From Shewanella marisflavi (lineage in GTDB: Bacteria > Pseudomonadota > Gammaproteobacteria > Enterobacterales > Shewanellaceae): DNA of 64,000 bases. The notes beneath the pieces are model-generated. The model saw only the letters and a program-made list of their open reading frames with translations. It was not told the DNA's origin and did no database searches. Location of the stretch: assembly GCF_023283925.1 (NCBI RefSeq), contig NZ_JAKIKX010000007.1, positions 1-64,000 on the forward strand. The letters run 5' to 3'. The position numbers were made by a program, and so were the translations under genes. Shown piece by piece: positions 47,368-57,525 of this stretch. Positions within the stretch are counted from its first letter, which is position 1. Each line of letters starts with the position of its first letter.

Positions 47368-48693
47368 TTACAGGATGAAGCGGCTGAGATCTTCGTCCTG
47401 TACTAAATTATCGAGATGAGCGTTGACATAGTCGGCATCGATCAAGGTCGTGCTACCAGACTTGTCAGAGGCCTCGAATGAAAGATCTTCCATCAGGCGC
47501 TCCATCACGGTATGCAGGCGGCGGGCACCAATGTTTTCGGTGCGCTCGTTTACCTGCCAGGCGGCTTGGGCGATGCGGTCAATCCCAGATTCGCTAAACT
47601 CTACCTTAACGCCTTCGGTGCCCATCAGCGCCACATACTGCTCGGTGAGCGAGGCGTGGGGCTCGGTCAGAATACGCTTAAAGTCGTCGGCAGACAGGGC
47701 TTCCAATTCGACGCGGATCGGTAGACGACCCTGTAGCTCAGGGATGAGATCCGATGGCTTAGACATCTGGAACGCGCCCGAGGCGATAAACAGGATATGG
47801 TCTGTTTTAACCATGCCATGCTTAGTATTAACCGTACAGCCTTCCACCAGAGGAAGTAGATCGCGTTGAACCCCTTCACGAGAAACGTCTGGACCTGAGG
47901 TGTCACCACGCTTACAGATCTTATCTATCTCGTCTAAGAAGACGATGCCGTGCTGCTCAACCAGCTCGATGGCCTGCTCTTTGAGATCGTCAGGGTTAAC
48001 CAGCTTAGCGGCTTCCTCTTCGATCAAAACTTTGTAGGCCTCTTTGATGGTCATCTTGCGGCGCTTGCTGGCACCAGGGCCCATGTTTTGGAACATGCTC
48101 TGCAGCTGATTGGTCATCTCTTCCATGCCTGGAGGCGACATGATTTCGATACCCACCTGAGGGGCTGCGATATCTATCTCTATCTCTTTGTCGTCTAACT
48201 GGCCTTCGCGCAGCTTCTTACGAAACACCTGGCGAGTGTTGGTGTCATCTTTTTTTTCAGTGTCCCAATCTTCCTTGGGTTTCGGTAGGAGCGCGTCGAG
48301 AATACGCTCTTCGGCCGCTTCTTCGGCCCTAAACTTACACTTGGCCATCTGTTCTTCGCGGGTCAGCTTGATGGCGGCGTCGGTCAGGTCGCGGATGATC
48401 TGTTCGACCTCCTTACCCACATAACCCACTTCGGTAAACTTGGTGGCTTCGACCTTGATGAAAGGTGCCTTGGCCAGTTTAGCCAATCGGCGGGCGATCT
48501 CTGTCTTACCTACACCCGTTGGGCCTATCATTAGAATATTTTTTGGGGTGACTTCTTGGCGCAGATCGGCGTCAAGTTGCATGCGGCGCCAGCGGTTACG
48601 CAGGGCGATGGCGACCGAACGCTTAGCGTTCTGTTGGCCTATGATGTGACTGTCCAGCTCGTGAACAATTTCCCGTGGAGTCATCTCAGACAT
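47368..48693 (-). CDS. hslU: HslU ATPase subunit of the HslUV protease
   Basis: 441 residues (443 in E. coli). AAA+ unfoldase that feeds HslV. Walker A is [16 protein letters not shown], the pore motif GYVGKEVE, Walker [12 protein letters not shown], sensor-2 near [21 protein letters not shown], and the C-terminal tail EDLSRFIL that inserts into HslV. It follows hslV by 55 nt. Confidence 0.98.
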   Translation of the reverse strand: MSEMTPREIVHELDSHIIGQQNAKRSVAIALRNRWRRMQLDADLRQEVTPKNILMIGPTGVGKTEIARRLAKLAKAPFIKVEATKFTEVGYVGKEVEQIIRDLTDAAIKLTREEQMAKCKFRAEEAAEERILDALLPKPKEDWDTEKKDDTNTRQVFRKKLREGQLDDKEIEIDIAAPQVGIEIMSPPGMEEMTNQLQSMFQNMGPGASKRRKMTIKEAYKVLIEEEAAKLVNPDDLKEQAIELVEQHGIVFLDEIDKICKRGDTSGPDVSREGVQRDLLPLVEGCTVNTKHGMVKTDHILFIASGAFQMSKPSDLIPELQGRLPIRVELEALSADDFKRILTEPHASLTEQYVALMGTEGVKVEFSESGIDRIAQAAWQVNERTENIGARRLHTVMERLMEDLSFEASDKSGSTTLIDADYVNAHLDNLVQDEDLSRFIL

Positions 48694-48748
48694 AAGTATC
48701 CCTTAATGCTTGGGTGCATACGTTTGTTAACAGTGAGCGAGCTCAGTG

Positions 48749-49273
48749 CTAGTAGTTCAGTTCTTCGATCGTCTTGAATTGGTTGGTGAATACACAGATG
48801 TCACCGGCAATGGTCAAAGACTTTTCGGCGATCTCTTTGGCGCTGAGATCGGTATTTTCAAGTAGTGCCGTGGCCGCGGCCTGGGCAAAGTTACCCCCAG
48901 AGCCTATGGCGATCAGATCATTTTCCGGCTGCACTACGTCACCGTTACCTGTGATGATCAGGCTGCATTCGGTATCGGCTACTGCCAGTAGGGCTTCGAG
49001 TTTGCGCAGCACTTTATCTGAGCGCCAATCTTTGGCCATTTCGACCGCGGCGCGCATCAGATGCCCCTGGTGCATCTCTAATTTGGCTTCGAAACGTTCA
49101 AACAGGGTAAAGGCATCGGCGGTACCGCCGGCAAAGCCCGCGAGGACCTTGTTGTGATATAGGCGTCGAACCTTTTTAGCGTTTCCTTTCATCACTGTGT
49201 TTCCCAGTGATACCTGGCCGTCACCGGCGATGACAACTTGATTGTTGCGACGTACTGAAACGATTGTGGTCAC
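48749..49273 (-). CDS. hslV: HslV peptidase subunit of the HslUV protease
   Basis: 174 residues. After Met removal the catalytic residue is Thr1 (TTIVSVRRN). [22 protein letters not shown] and [15 protein letters not shown] are near-identical to E. coli. It forms a double hexamer peptidase. A strong sigma-32 promoter lies upstream. Confidence 0.98.
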   Translation of the reverse strand: MTTIVSVRRNNQVVIAGDGQVSLGNTVMKGNAKKVRRLYHNKVLAGFAGGTADAFTLFERFEAKLEMHQGHLMRAAVEMAKDWRSDKVLRKLEALLAVADTECSLIITGNGDVVQPENDLIAIGSGGNFAQAAATALLENTDLSAKEIAEKSLTIAGDICVFTNQFKTIEELNY

Positions 49274-49330
49274 GATATTTCCTCTTCTCTAGCCGAGGGG
49301 TAGGAAACCCATCGGTGGACAATAGTCTAG

Positions 49331-49358
49331 ATATGGGGATGGCATTTTGTTTTTCAAG
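49331..49358 (-). promoter_or_regulatory. Sigma-32 heat-shock promoter of hslVU
   Basis: On the minus strand CTTGAAA (49352-49358) and CCCCATAT (49331-49338) are 13 nt apart. Both boxes match the sigma-32 consensus exactly. It lies 58 nt upstream of the hslV start. Confidence 0.9.
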
Positions 49359-49850
49359 GGAGGTTGTCAGTCGCTTTCCTGCGCTGGAGGGGAAAAATAG
49401 CCTCTCATGCAGTATCGATTAAAAAGCTAAGCATTTTTATTGGCTTACCCTTTGAGTATGACAAAGCGGCTAATACTAAAGAGGGGGGGTAGCGGTGCAA
49501 AACTAGCCTCCTGGGGTTGGGCTTTCATACCTTAGCTGGACGATGATGGGATGGCATCTTTGCATACTCTTGCCTGCTGGCTATGGCTGGCGCTTGTTTC
49601 CAAACATGTGGATGAAAGGAAAATCGTTCACTGTGTAAGAGTCGATAGACAACTATTTGCACAGTGACGCTTACCTTAACCTTCGCTGGACACGCCGACA
49701 GATGGATATGGGCGATGAAGGTTGAGTCTCTGGTCATCGCAGTTTCATGTTACTGCTGAAACTTGCATAGGACGACATCACTTAGGGTGATGCTTACCGG
49801 GCGGTTGCCGCTTACCGCCTGATTGACATATTTAGTAAAGGATATTACTC
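49359..49850. other. Long upstream region of the curlin-repeat gene
   Basis: About 490 nt without a convincing gene. It contains an 8-bp inverted repeat with a 24-nt spacer (TCACTGTG at 49628, CACAGTGA at 49660), a small dyad ATCAC-TTAGG-GTGAT at about 49780-49794, and four copies of GCTTACC at about 49443, 49669, 49788 and 49810. AAAGGAT precedes the curlin ATG. The density suggests a complex control region. Confidence 0.5.
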
Positions 49851-51545
49851 ATGACAAAGCTACTTCCACTGGCCGCCGCCATTGCGATGACAATAGGCAC
49901 TGCTCACGCTGCCGACAGCACAGCCATTACGTCACAAAATGGTTCAGGTAACATTGCTACAACCGTGCAGACGGGCACTAACCATAGCGCAACTATCAAT
50001 ACTGCCTTGGGTTTTGACAGCTCGGCGAGTATTGACCAAGCCGGTGATGCGCAAACGGCAATCATTAACCAGGTGGGTGGCGTCGCTAACTCAAGCGCCA
50101 TGGTGACTCAGTCTGTGGCATCAAACACTGCCACCATCAACCAGGAGCATATGGTCAACACCCAGGCGACTGTGACTCAAGCTGGTGAGGGTAACAATGC
50201 AGATGTTAACCAGCTGCATGTTGATGATTCCCAAGCGACAGTTCAGCAGCAAGGTAACGCCAACCTAGCCGATATCAGGCAGTATGGTTTTGGTATCCAC
50301 AACCCAGCCGGATCAACCATTGTGCAGACAGGTAACAACAACACTGCGACCTCGGATCAAGATACCTCGACCGATGCACTGTCGACTATCGTGCAGACTG
50401 GCGCCAACAATATCGCCAACGTTAACCAGATGAACAATGCCGAGCAATCTGAAGTCGTGGTTAACCAGATCACTAATGGATCTCTGGCCAACGCGACTCA
50501 GGATGGCTCTGCCGACTCGATTATCACCATCAATCAGCTTAACGGTTCCATCGGCACCGCCAACGTAACCCAAAGCAGCGGCGTTGAGAATATGGCGAAC
50601 GTGACTCAGGATGATAACAGCCTGAATGTTTCGGCGATCGTGGCGCAAACCGGCAGCTATAACCAGGTGACCACACTACAGCAGCATGCTATCAATACCA
50701 GCCTGAGCGTGATGCAAAACGGTGAGTCTAACATCGCCTCTGTCAACCAAGAGCATGTGAACGACAGCGAGGCGACCGTGAATGTGACCGGTGATTCTAA
50801 CACTACCACAGTGCGTCAGTATGGCTTCGGTTTCCATGAGCCGGCATCGGCGACTGTGACGACTGTAGGTAATCTTAACAACGTCAACATTAACCAAGAT
50901 ACTTCGTATCTGGCAGAGGCCAGCGTTAACCAGGCTGGTAACGGCAATATTGCGCTGGTGAGTCAGCTTAATGAATCAGACAATGCCATGGTGTTTGTCG
51001 ATCAAATCGATGGTAGCGAAAGCGGTAATGTTGTCGTGGCGCAGAACCAAGCCGCCAACTCTACTGCAACTGTGATGCAGTCTAGTGTTAATGGTTCGGC
51101 GGTGTTTGTAGCCCAGGGCCCAGGTAATCAGTTAAACGCCGACGTAAACCAAACTGCTAGCGTGGATGGTATCGTGAACATCAATCAAGATGGTGTGGAT
51201 CAAGGCGCTGTGGTGAACCAGAGCGGTACAGCAAACATGGCCGATGTTTATCAGACGGCGTCGCTGAACCGCGTGACTGTAGCTCAGATGGGCGACTTTG
51301 GTGCGGCCGATATCGACCAGACTGGTAACAACAACGAAGGTTGGGTTAACCAGAGCGGTGGTGAGTACAATGATGCTGTGCTGCTGCAACAAGGCGATGA
51401 TAACTACGCCATGATAGAGCAATCAGGTCTGGGTCAGGATGGCGCACATAACCTGGCGACCATCAACCAGTTCGGCTTGAATGACAACGCCACTATCGTT
51501 CAAGCCGGTGGTTTTGGCAACTCGGCAACCATTACTCAAAACTAA
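49851..51545 (+). CDS. Large curlin-repeat protein, probable extracellular amyloid
   Basis: 564 residues. The signal peptide ends AHA-AD at 20/21. The whole mature chain is made of short curlin-type repeats with Q-x-G-x-x-N-x-A-x-x-x-Q spacing (QAGEGNNADVNQ, QTGNNNTATSDQ, QAGNGNIALVSQ). E. coli CsgA and CsgB have five repeats; here there are more than twenty, so this is a long relative, not a simple orthologue. There are no cysteines and few charged residues, as in secreted amyloid. Residues 96-206 and 275-385 form a gapless super-repeat, each with RQYGFG. No csgE, csgF, csgG or csgD homologue lies in this window, so export would need a system elsewhere. It lies between hslV and ftsN, on the opposite strand to both. 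Confidence 0.85.
   Translation: MTKLLPLAAAIAMTIGTAHAADSTAITSQNGSGNIATTVQTGTNHSATINTALGFDSSASIDQAGDAQTAIINQVGGVANSSAMVTQSVASNTATINQEHMVNTQATVTQAGEGNNADVNQLHVDDSQATVQQQGNANLADIRQYGFGIHNPAGSTIVQTGNNNTATSDQDTSTDALSTIVQTGANNIANVNQMNNAEQSEVVVNQITNGSLANATQDGSADSIITINQLNGSIGTANVTQSSGVENMANVTQDDNSLNVSAIVAQTGSYNQVTTLQQHAINTSLSVMQNGESNIASVNQEHVNDSEATVNVTGDSNTTTVRQYGFGFHEPASATVTTVGNLNNVNINQDTSYLAEASVNQAGNGNIALVSQLNESDNAMVFVDQIDGSESGNVVVAQNQAANSTATVMQSSVNGSAVFVAQGPGNQLNADVNQTASVDGIVNINQDGVDQGAVVNQSGTANMADVYQTASLNRVTVAQMGDFGAADIDQTGNNNEGWVNQSGGEYNDAVLLQQGDDNYAMIEQSGLGQDGAHNLATINQFGLNDNATIVQAGGFGNSATITQN
50136..51005 (+). repeat. Internal ~180-residue super-repeat of the curlin protein
   Basis: Codons 96-206 (50136-50468) and 275-385 (50673-51005) align without gaps at an offset of 179 codons. 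Shared landmarks are VNQ-H at matching places, RQYGFG followed by H and PA, NQD or DQD-TS, and Q-ANN/GNGNIA. The DNA has diverged more than the protein, so the duplication is old. Confidence 0.8.
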
Positions 51546-51573
51546 GCTTTGATTAACGCTTAAAGCGGATATG

Positions 51574-51600
51574 AAAAAGCCAGCAATATGCTGGCTTTTT
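51574..51600. terminator. Terminator between the curlin gene and ftsN
   Basis: AAAAAGCCAGCA-ATA-TGCTGGCTTTTT, 29 nt past the curlin stop and 51 nt from the convergent ftsN stop. Symmetric A/T runs allow both directions. Confidence 0.92.
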
Positions 51601-51650
51601 GTTGTCTGCGCAGATCACAAACGGACTCAGGCCCATTTGGGGGGCTGAGG

Positions 51651-52226
51651 TTAACCCCCTTCCCAGAACCAGATCTGACAGCCGTTGAGGCCGCCGCGCT
51701 GCAGGATGTGGCGATGTTTCTCGGCAAGGCGTTTACGCTCGTAGGGGCCTAAGACCACCTTGTACCAAGTACCGTTGCTACCGCTGACCTTACGCACCTG
51801 AGCCTCTAAGCCCTGGAAGGCGATCACCGCCTTCATCTCGTTAGCCTGAGCCTCTTTTCTAAAGGAGCCACATTGCATCTGATAGGGGCGAGTAGGTGCA
51901 GTATTTTCCGGAATGTCCACCTCGACCTGTTTGTTCTCCAGCTCCTGTTGGTAGGTCCACTCCTCTTTAGGTTTTGGCGGCAGCGCGTTGGGGTCTTTCT
52001 TGACCACAGGCTTTTTGACCGTTTCAACCTCAGGTTGAGGTTCAACCTTGTCGGCACTGTCGTTGATGCTCCAGAGGAAGTAGCCGAAACCACCGACTAA
52101 GCCCAAGGTCACCAGTGAGAGGAGAACCGGAAATCGACGAGGCGCCGGAGCGGCTTTTCGCCGGCCTCCGGTGCTTTTACGTCCCTTAGACGCGGGTTTT
52201 CTATTGGCGTAATCGCGATTGCTCAT
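51651..52226 (-). CDS. ftsN: Cell division protein FtsN
   Basis: 191 residues, shorter than E. coli FtsN (319). A basic cytoplasmic tail (1-30, RKPASKGRKSTGGRRK) is followed by one membrane helix (about 32-52), a Pro/Lys linker, and a C-terminal SPOR domain (about 110-190; QMQCGSFRKEAQANEMKAVIAFQG, WYKVVLGPY) that binds denuded septal peptidoglycan. It triggers septal synthesis through FtsA and FtsQLB. It lies 14 nt after argS. Confidence 0.92.
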   Translation of the reverse strand: MSNRDYANRKPASKGRKSTGGRRKAAPAPRRFPVLLSLVTLGLVGGFGYFLWSINDSADKVEPQPEVETVKKPVVKKDPNALPPKPKEEWTYQQELENKQVEVDIPENTAPTRPYQMQCGSFRKEAQANEMKAVIAFQGLEAQVRKVSGSNGTWYKVVLGPYERKRLAEKHRHILQRGGLNGCQIWFWEGG

Positions 52227-52240
52227 CTTACCGCCCTAAA

Positions 52241-53986
52241 TTACATGCGCTCTAAGGTTTCGATACCCAGTAGATCCAGACCCTGTTTCAAGGTCTTAGC
52301 GGTAAGCTGTGCCAACAGCAGACGGCTCTTCTTCTCATCTTCTGAATCGGCCGCCAGTACCGGGCAGGCCTCGTAGAAGCTAGAGAAAGCGCCAGCCAAT
52401 TCGAACAGGTAACCACACAGGGCGTGAGGCTGCCCCTTGGTCACCATACGGCTTAGCACTTCACCGAACTGCGCCAGTTTATTGCCCAACTCTTTCTCTT
52501 TATCATGCTCAAGCTTAATACTGGCACCTGTTAGGTCGACATCGGCCGCTCGCTTGAAGATACCGGCAACACGAGTGTAGGCATACAGCAGATAAGGAGC
52601 GGTATTGCCTTCGAAGCTCAGCATCTGCTCGAAGCTGAAGATGTAGTCGCTGGCGCGGTTCTTCGACAGGTCAGCATATTTCACCGAGGCTATGCCTACC
52701 ACTTTGGCGATCTTATCAAGCTCGGCTTCATCCATATCTGGGTTCTTGCTGCGAACCAGATCGAGTGCTCGGGTTTCGGCTTCGCTGAGTAGGTCAACCA
52801 GTTTCACCACACCGCCTGAGCGGGTTTTGAATGGGCGGCCATCTTCACCGTTCATGGTGCCAAAGCCCATGTGCTCCAGGCTCATGTCAGGGCGAACGAA
52901 GTTAGCGGTGCGCGCCAGGCTAAATACCTGCTGGAAGTGCAGAGCTTGACGCAGATCGACGAAGTAGAGCGCGCGATCGGCCTTCAGCACGTTTGAGCGA
53001 TAACGCATCGCTGCCAGATCGCTGGTGGCATAGAGGAAACCGCCGTCGGCTTTTTGGATGATCACCGGCAGAGGCTCACCCTCTTTGGTTTGAAACTCAT
53101 CCTGGAAGACCACCTTGGCGCCGTTGCTTTCAGACAACAGGCCTTGGGCATCCAGATCTTGTACTACCTGCTCAAGGTCATCGTTGTAGGCGCTTTCGCC
53201 GCGCACATCGGCACGGGTCAGGCTTACGCCCAAGCGCTCATAGACTTCATGGCAGTGGCTAAGTGAAATATCGTTAAACTCGCGCCACAGCTTGTTGCAA
53301 TACTCGTCGCCCGATTGCAGCTCGACCACGAGTTGGCGAGCGCGGGTAGCAAACTCTTCAGACTCATCGAAACGTACCTTGGCGGCGCGGTAGAAGCTCT
53401 CGAGATCAGACAGCTCAACCTGAGCCTGTTCGCCATGCTGGGCTCGTAGTTCTTCCATATAGGCCAGCAACATGCCGAACTGGGTGCCCCAGTCGCCAAC
53501 ATGGTTTTGACGGATCACCTTGTGGCCCTGGAATTCGAGGGCGCGTACCACGCTGTCGCCGATAATGGTTGAACGTAGGTGACCTACGTGCATCTCTTTG
53601 GCCAGGTTAGGCGAAGAGTAATCGACCACTACTGTTTGTGGCGTTGGTAGCGTAACGCCTAGATGATCATCATCGAGTGCGGCCATCAGTTGATTGGTTA
53701 GGGCGTTTTCATCGATGAAGAAGTTAATAAATCCTGGGCCGGCAATCTCGACCTTAGCCACTTGGCTATCTTGTGGCAGGCTATCGATTATCAGCTGTGC
53801 TATCTCACGAGGATTCTTGCGGGCCACCTTGGTCAGCATCATGGCCAGGTTGGTGGCAAAATCACCGTGGGTCTTGTCTTTGGTTCGGTCTACCTGAATA
53901 CGAGCCTCAAAATCCGCAGGCACTATCTCCTGCTGTTTTAGAGTATTAATGGCTTGTTCGAGCAAAGATTGAATATGTGATTTCAT
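52241..53986 (-). CDS. argS: Arginyl-tRNA synthetase
   Basis: 581 residues, class I. The N-terminal Add-1 domain is followed by the HIGH-type motif [12 protein letters not shown] near residue 118. The KMSK site is replaced by FKTRSGG, as in most arginyl enzymes. The C-terminal DALR anticodon-binding domain ends the protein with GIETLERM. It shares a transcript with ftsN. Confidence 0.98.
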   Translation of the reverse strand: MKSHIQSLLEQAINTLKQQEIVPADFEARIQVDRTKDKTHGDFATNLAMMLTKVARKNPREIAQLIIDSLPQDSQVAKVEIAGPGFINFFIDENALTNQLMAALDDDHLGVTLPTPQTVVVDYSSPNLAKEMHVGHLRSTIIGDSVVRALEFQGHKVIRQNHVGDWGTQFGMLLAYMEELRAQHGEQAQVELSDLESFYRAAKVRFDESEEFATRARQLVVELQSGDEYCNKLWREFNDISLSHCHEVYERLGVSLTRADVRGESAYNDDLEQVVQDLDAQGLLSESNGAKVVFQDEFQTKEGEPLPVIIQKADGGFLYATSDLAAMRYRSNVLKADRALYFVDLRQALHFQQVFSLARTANFVRPDMSLEHMGFGTMNGEDGRPFKTRSGGVVKLVDLLSEAETRALDLVRSKNPDMDEAELDKIAKVVGIASVKYADLSKNRASDYIFSFEQMLSFEGNTAPYLLYAYTRVAGIFKRAADVDLTGASIKLEHDKEKELGNKLAQFGEVLSRMVTKGQPHALCGYLFELAGAFSSFYEACPVLAADSEDEKKSRLLLAQLTAKTLKQGLDLLGIETLERM

Positions 53987-54125
53987 TGGCGTTTAATCGA
54001 TAGTTGCTAGGGTCAAAAGACCCTAAATATGAAAGATTCAGGGATAACCGCGTATTTTAGCCGCTTGTGGTGACTAATTGCTATCCTCTGGACGGATTTT
54101 TCTACGCTATTCTCACTTTTTTTGC

Positions 54126-56321
54126 TTACAGCAGATCCTGTGGGTCGCGATCTAGACTCCAGCGACACTTCTTGGCCAGCGGCAGGGCTTCAATCTGCGG
54201 CTGAGCCTGTTCAAACGCCTGCTGTAATTGGCCGCGGGTCTTGGTTTGAAACATCAGCTGACGTCTGAACTTGCCCGCCTTCTTGTCCATGGGGGCGGGC
54301 ATTGGGCCTATCACTTCGCAGGTTTCGTTTTGGGGCAGTAGAGCGGCGACCTGGGTCAGGAAACTGTCGGCATCTTCTGCTCGGTGGGCCTCGGCGCGCA
54401 GCAGCAACATATGCCAGGCCGGTGGCAGCAGCGCTTGTTTACGCTCCTCCAGCTGACCTCGGGCAAACTCGCCATAGCCCTTATGCATCAACTCGCGCAA
54501 AATCGGATTGTCGCACTGATGGGTCTGTAGCAGCACAGTTCCCGCCTTACGCGCCCTGCCGGCACGGCCTGAGACCTGGGTATAGAGCTGGCCGAAACGT
54601 TCGGGGGCGCGAAAATCGGCGCTGAACAAGGCGCCATCCACATCCAGCAGTCCCACTAAGGTGACATCGGGGAAATGGTGCCCTTTGGCCAGCATCTGGG
54701 TGCCGACCAAGATCTTGTACTCGCCTTTATGGATGGCATTGAGGTGACCTTCCAGCGCCCCTTTGCGGCTGGTGGTGTCACGATCGATGCGCACCACAGG
54801 ATAGTTGGGAAACTCCTTGGTCAGCGCCTCAGCCAACTGCTCGGTACCCACTCCTTGGCCCATTAGCATGGTGCTACCACATTGGTGGCACTGTTTGGGG
54901 ATAGCGTATTGATTGCCACAGTGGTGGCAGCGGATCTCGCCCAGGGATTGATGCACGGTGAAGAAGGCATCGCAGCGATCGCACTCATGCAGATGACCAC
55001 ACTCGTGGCAGAGTAGCGCCGGGGCAAAGCCGCGGCGATTGAGAAACAGCAGCACCTGATTGCCTGCATCCAGATGGATGCGCATCTCGTTGAGTAAGGC
55101 GTGAGATAAGCCCTTTTTTAGGGGCTGGTTTCGGATATCGATGATCCCCTGACGCACCTTTTCGGCGGCCCCGGCCCGCTTGCCCAGGCTCAGGTGTTGA
55201 TAACGGCCCGCCAAGGCATTTTGCAAGGTTTCCAGTGAGGGGGTTGCACTGCCTAGCAGCACAGGGATCTTCTCCAAGTGGCCGCGCATCACCGCCAGAT
55301 CTCGGGCGTGATAGCCAACGCCCTCCTGCTGTTTAAAGCTACTGTCGTGTTCCTCATCTAAGATGATGATGCCGGGGTAGCGCATGGGGGTAAATAGCGC
55401 CGAGCGGGTGCCTATGATGATGGCCGCCTCGCCGCTTCTGGCCTGGCGCCAGGCGCTCAGGCGTTGGTTGTCTGTCAGCCCCGAATGGATCACCGCGACC
55501 TGTACCTTGAAGCGGCGTTTGAAGCGGCTGATCGTCTGGGGTGTCAGGCCAATTTCAGGCACTAAGATGAGGGCCTGTTTACCCTGTTTGAGCACGGTTT
55601 CCAGCAGGGCCAGATAGACTTCGGTCTTGCCTGAACCTGTGATCCCCTCCAGTAGCGAACAGGTATAACCCTGTTGTTGATTCAGGGTGGCTACGGCGAT
55701 CGCCTGTTCGGGATTGAGTTGGTGGGGCGCCTCGCCAAGTTCAAGGCTATCGCGCCAGCTAAGATCGGTCTCGCAGCGCTTCTCGATACACTCGATCCAG
55801 CTTCGCTCGGCTAATGCCTTAAGTGCCGTCTTGCTCAGCTCCAGGGCATTGATCTCCTCTTGGCTGAGGGACGTTTCCAGTAGGGCTTGTAGCAGTTTGC
55901 GCTGGGCGGGGGCGCGTTTAAGCGTGTCTATATCCGCGGCTTGACCTTGGGGGGTCACCTGCCAGATCTTCAGTTGCTGCGCTTCAACCTCAGCGCCTTT
56001 GCGCAGCGCCACAGGAAGCGCTTGGGAGAGCATCTGCCCCAGGCTACAAAAATAGTAACGCGCGGCCCATTGGGTCAACTTGTAGAGCGAGGGGGGCAGC
56101 ACAGCTTGGTCGTCGAGGAAGGCGATGACAGATTTTATCTGAGTCGGTGCCAGATCGCACTGATTCGAGAGTCCGGTGACCAGGCCGATAAGTTGCTGCC
56201 GACCGAAAGGGACACGCACCCTGACGCCTATATCGGCTTTGGCCATATCTGTCTCTTTGACACGATAGCTAAAGGCTTGGCGCATGGGGACGGGCAGGGC
56301 AACTTCGACAAACAGGGACAT
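54126..56321 (-). CDS. priA: Primosomal replication restart helicase PriA
   Basis: 731 residues from the ATG at 56321 (E. coli 732). An ATG at 56396 would add 25 residues without family similarity. The N-terminal 3'-DNA-binding domain starts SLFVEVALPVP. Helicase motifs: Walker A GITGSGKTEVYLALLE, DEEH in IILDEEHDSSFKQQ. The zinc-binding insert has eight cysteines (CHECGHLHECDRC, then CHHCG and CHQCG). It reloads DnaB at stalled forks. No clear ribosome-binding site precedes the start. Confidence 0.96.
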   Translation of the reverse strand: MSLFVEVALPVPMRQAFSYRVKETDMAKADIGVRVRVPFGRQQLIGLVTGLSNQCDLAPTQIKSVIAFLDDQAVLPPSLYKLTQWAARYYFCSLGQMLSQALPVALRKGAEVEAQQLKIWQVTPQGQAADIDTLKRAPAQRKLLQALLETSLSQEEINALELSKTALKALAERSWIECIEKRCETDLSWRDSLELGEAPHQLNPEQAIAVATLNQQQGYTCSLLEGITGSGKTEVYLALLETVLKQGKQALILVPEIGLTPQTISRFKRRFKVQVAVIHSGLTDNQRLSAWRQARSGEAAIIIGTRSALFTPMRYPGIIILDEEHDSSFKQQEGVGYHARDLAVMRGHLEKIPVLLGSATPSLETLQNALAGRYQHLSLGKRAGAAEKVRQGIIDIRNQPLKKGLSHALLNEMRIHLDAGNQVLLFLNRRGFAPALLCHECGHLHECDRCDAFFTVHQSLGEIRCHHCGNQYAIPKQCHQCGSTMLMGQGVGTEQLAEALTKEFPNYPVVRIDRDTTSRKGALEGHLNAIHKGEYKILVGTQMLAKGHHFPDVTLVGLLDVDGALFSADFRAPERFGQLYTQVSGRAGRARKAGTVLLQTHQCDNPILRELMHKGYGEFARGQLEERKQALLPPAWHMLLLRAEAHRAEDADSFLTQVAALLPQNETCEVIGPMPAPMDKKAGKFRRQLMFQTKTRGQLQQAFEQAQPQIEALPLAKKCRWSLDRDPQDLL

Positions 56322-56600
56322 AAATTCGGTCGGGACTCGGCTGGCTTCTAGAACTGTAAAGCAAGTGTACCCAGACTCATGGGTGAGGGCTACCATAATC
56401 TCTCACAAAGATGGCTGAGCAAAAGCCGATGCTTTTGGGTAGCAAGATGTGACAAAATTGTTGAAACATCAAGGAGCTTGGTGCTTAATAGCAGAAACCC
56501 CCAAAGAAGAGTTGCGCTGGCGCAAGCCGAGTAAGGCGGCGTAGGGATAAGCATCTTTTCATCAGGGTAATCCACCTCAAAAAGGGATAAGAAGGTTGCG

Positions 56601-57338
56601 ATGAGAAGAGCGCTATTTCTAGTCATGCTGGGATTGATGTTTGCGAGTCAGGGGGCTTGGGCCCAGTTGAGCCATGTCAGTATCAATCAGCGATTGTCGG
56701 GCCTGGGGCAGAGCCCTAGCCTGAGAGTCAATATCGTCGCGCAATCGGTGAACCTGGATAAAGTGCAGTTTATCGTCGAGCAGAAGTCGGGCCGCGAACG
56801 TTTGATGGTCAAACCCATGAATACTTATATGCTACTGCTCAGTGGGGTGGAGGATGTGGAAGATCGCGATGCCCAGTTAGTGATACAGGAATATCAGATC
56901 AATCGCTGGCAGGAGATCAAACGCATACCTCTGTTTGAGGGGGGAGCTCGTGTCGCGGCCAAGGCAGAGGTTAAGCCGCAGATACCTGCCCAGCAGCCAG
57001 CACATTCTCAAGTTAGCACTGCAGCTGGGCAAACTAAAGTGCCTGTGGGCAGTGCGCTTGTTACAAATGACGCACTGGTGACGTCAAATTGTCAGCTTGA
57101 CTATCAGCCGCCTCAGACACTGTGGCGCCTAGGCTCAGCCTATGCGGTGAGTTGGGAACTCTCGACCTATGGCGCCATGCTGGCCATTTTTGACGCCAAC
57201 CCTAAAGCCTTTAATGGCGGCAAAATCAATGGACTAAGAGCCGATGTCAAGCTCAATTGTCCGTCAGAATCACTCAAGCAGAGCTATCGCGACGCCAAGC
57301 GCGCCAGAGAAACCTTCGAGTCGTTACAGGCCGAATAA
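56601..57338 (+). CDS. Exported FimV-like protein with LysM-type domain
   Basis: 245 residues. The signal peptide ends near AWA-QLS. The N-terminal half (22-110) resembles the periplasmic beta domain of FimV (LRVNIVAQSVNLDKVQFIVEQK). The middle is a disordered linker rich in Ala, Gln and Pro. The C-terminal part has TLWRLGSAYAVSWELSTYGAMLAIFDANPKAFN, matching the FimV/TspA LysM-like pattern that binds peptidoglycan. Much smaller than true FimV/HubP, with no membrane helix or TPR tail. Likely periplasmic and cell-wall linked. Divergent from priA. Confidence 0.78.
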   Translation: MRRALFLVMLGLMFASQGAWAQLSHVSINQRLSGLGQSPSLRVNIVAQSVNLDKVQFIVEQKSGRERLMVKPMNTYMLLLSGVEDVEDRDAQLVIQEYQINRWQEIKRIPLFEGGARVAAKAEVKPQIPAQQPAHSQVSTAAGQTKVPVGSALVTNDALVTSNCQLDYQPPQTLWRLGSAYAVSWELSTYGAMLAIFDANPKAFNGGKINGLRADVKLNCPSESLKQSYRDAKRARETFESLQAE

Positions 57339-57410
57339 TGCCCTTGGGCTGGCGTCTCAGCCTGCTGGCGATTATTTTTGATAAAGGGGGTGAATAGTTG
57401 CCGGGGATGC

Positions 57411-57439
57411 TTGTATCTATTGCTGCTATCCTGTACTAT
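57411..57439 (+). promoter_or_regulatory. Candidate rpmE promoter
   Basis: TTGTAT and TACTAT are exactly 17 nt apart and followed by CTCGCGCC, a GC-rich discriminator of the kind found at ribosomal promoters. It would leave a leader of about 80 nt before rpmE. Confidence 0.5.
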
Positions 57440-57525
57440 CTCGCGCCTAAATATTTTATTAACTGCATGTGGTGTCCGACTTCGGGTTGGAAGTGCGACA
57501 TGGCCTTAAACTTGAGGTAATCCCA

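Noticed and set aside
49525-49737. 70-codon minus-strand frame upstream of the curlin gene
   Set aside because: No ribosome-binding site, odd composition, and it covers the inverted repeat and GCTTACC elements, which look regulatory.
49823-49828. TTGACA just before the curlin start as a -35 box
   Set aside because: It lies only 23 nt before the ATG, so a -10 box at proper spacing would overlap the start codon and leave no leader, while a good ribosome-binding site is present.
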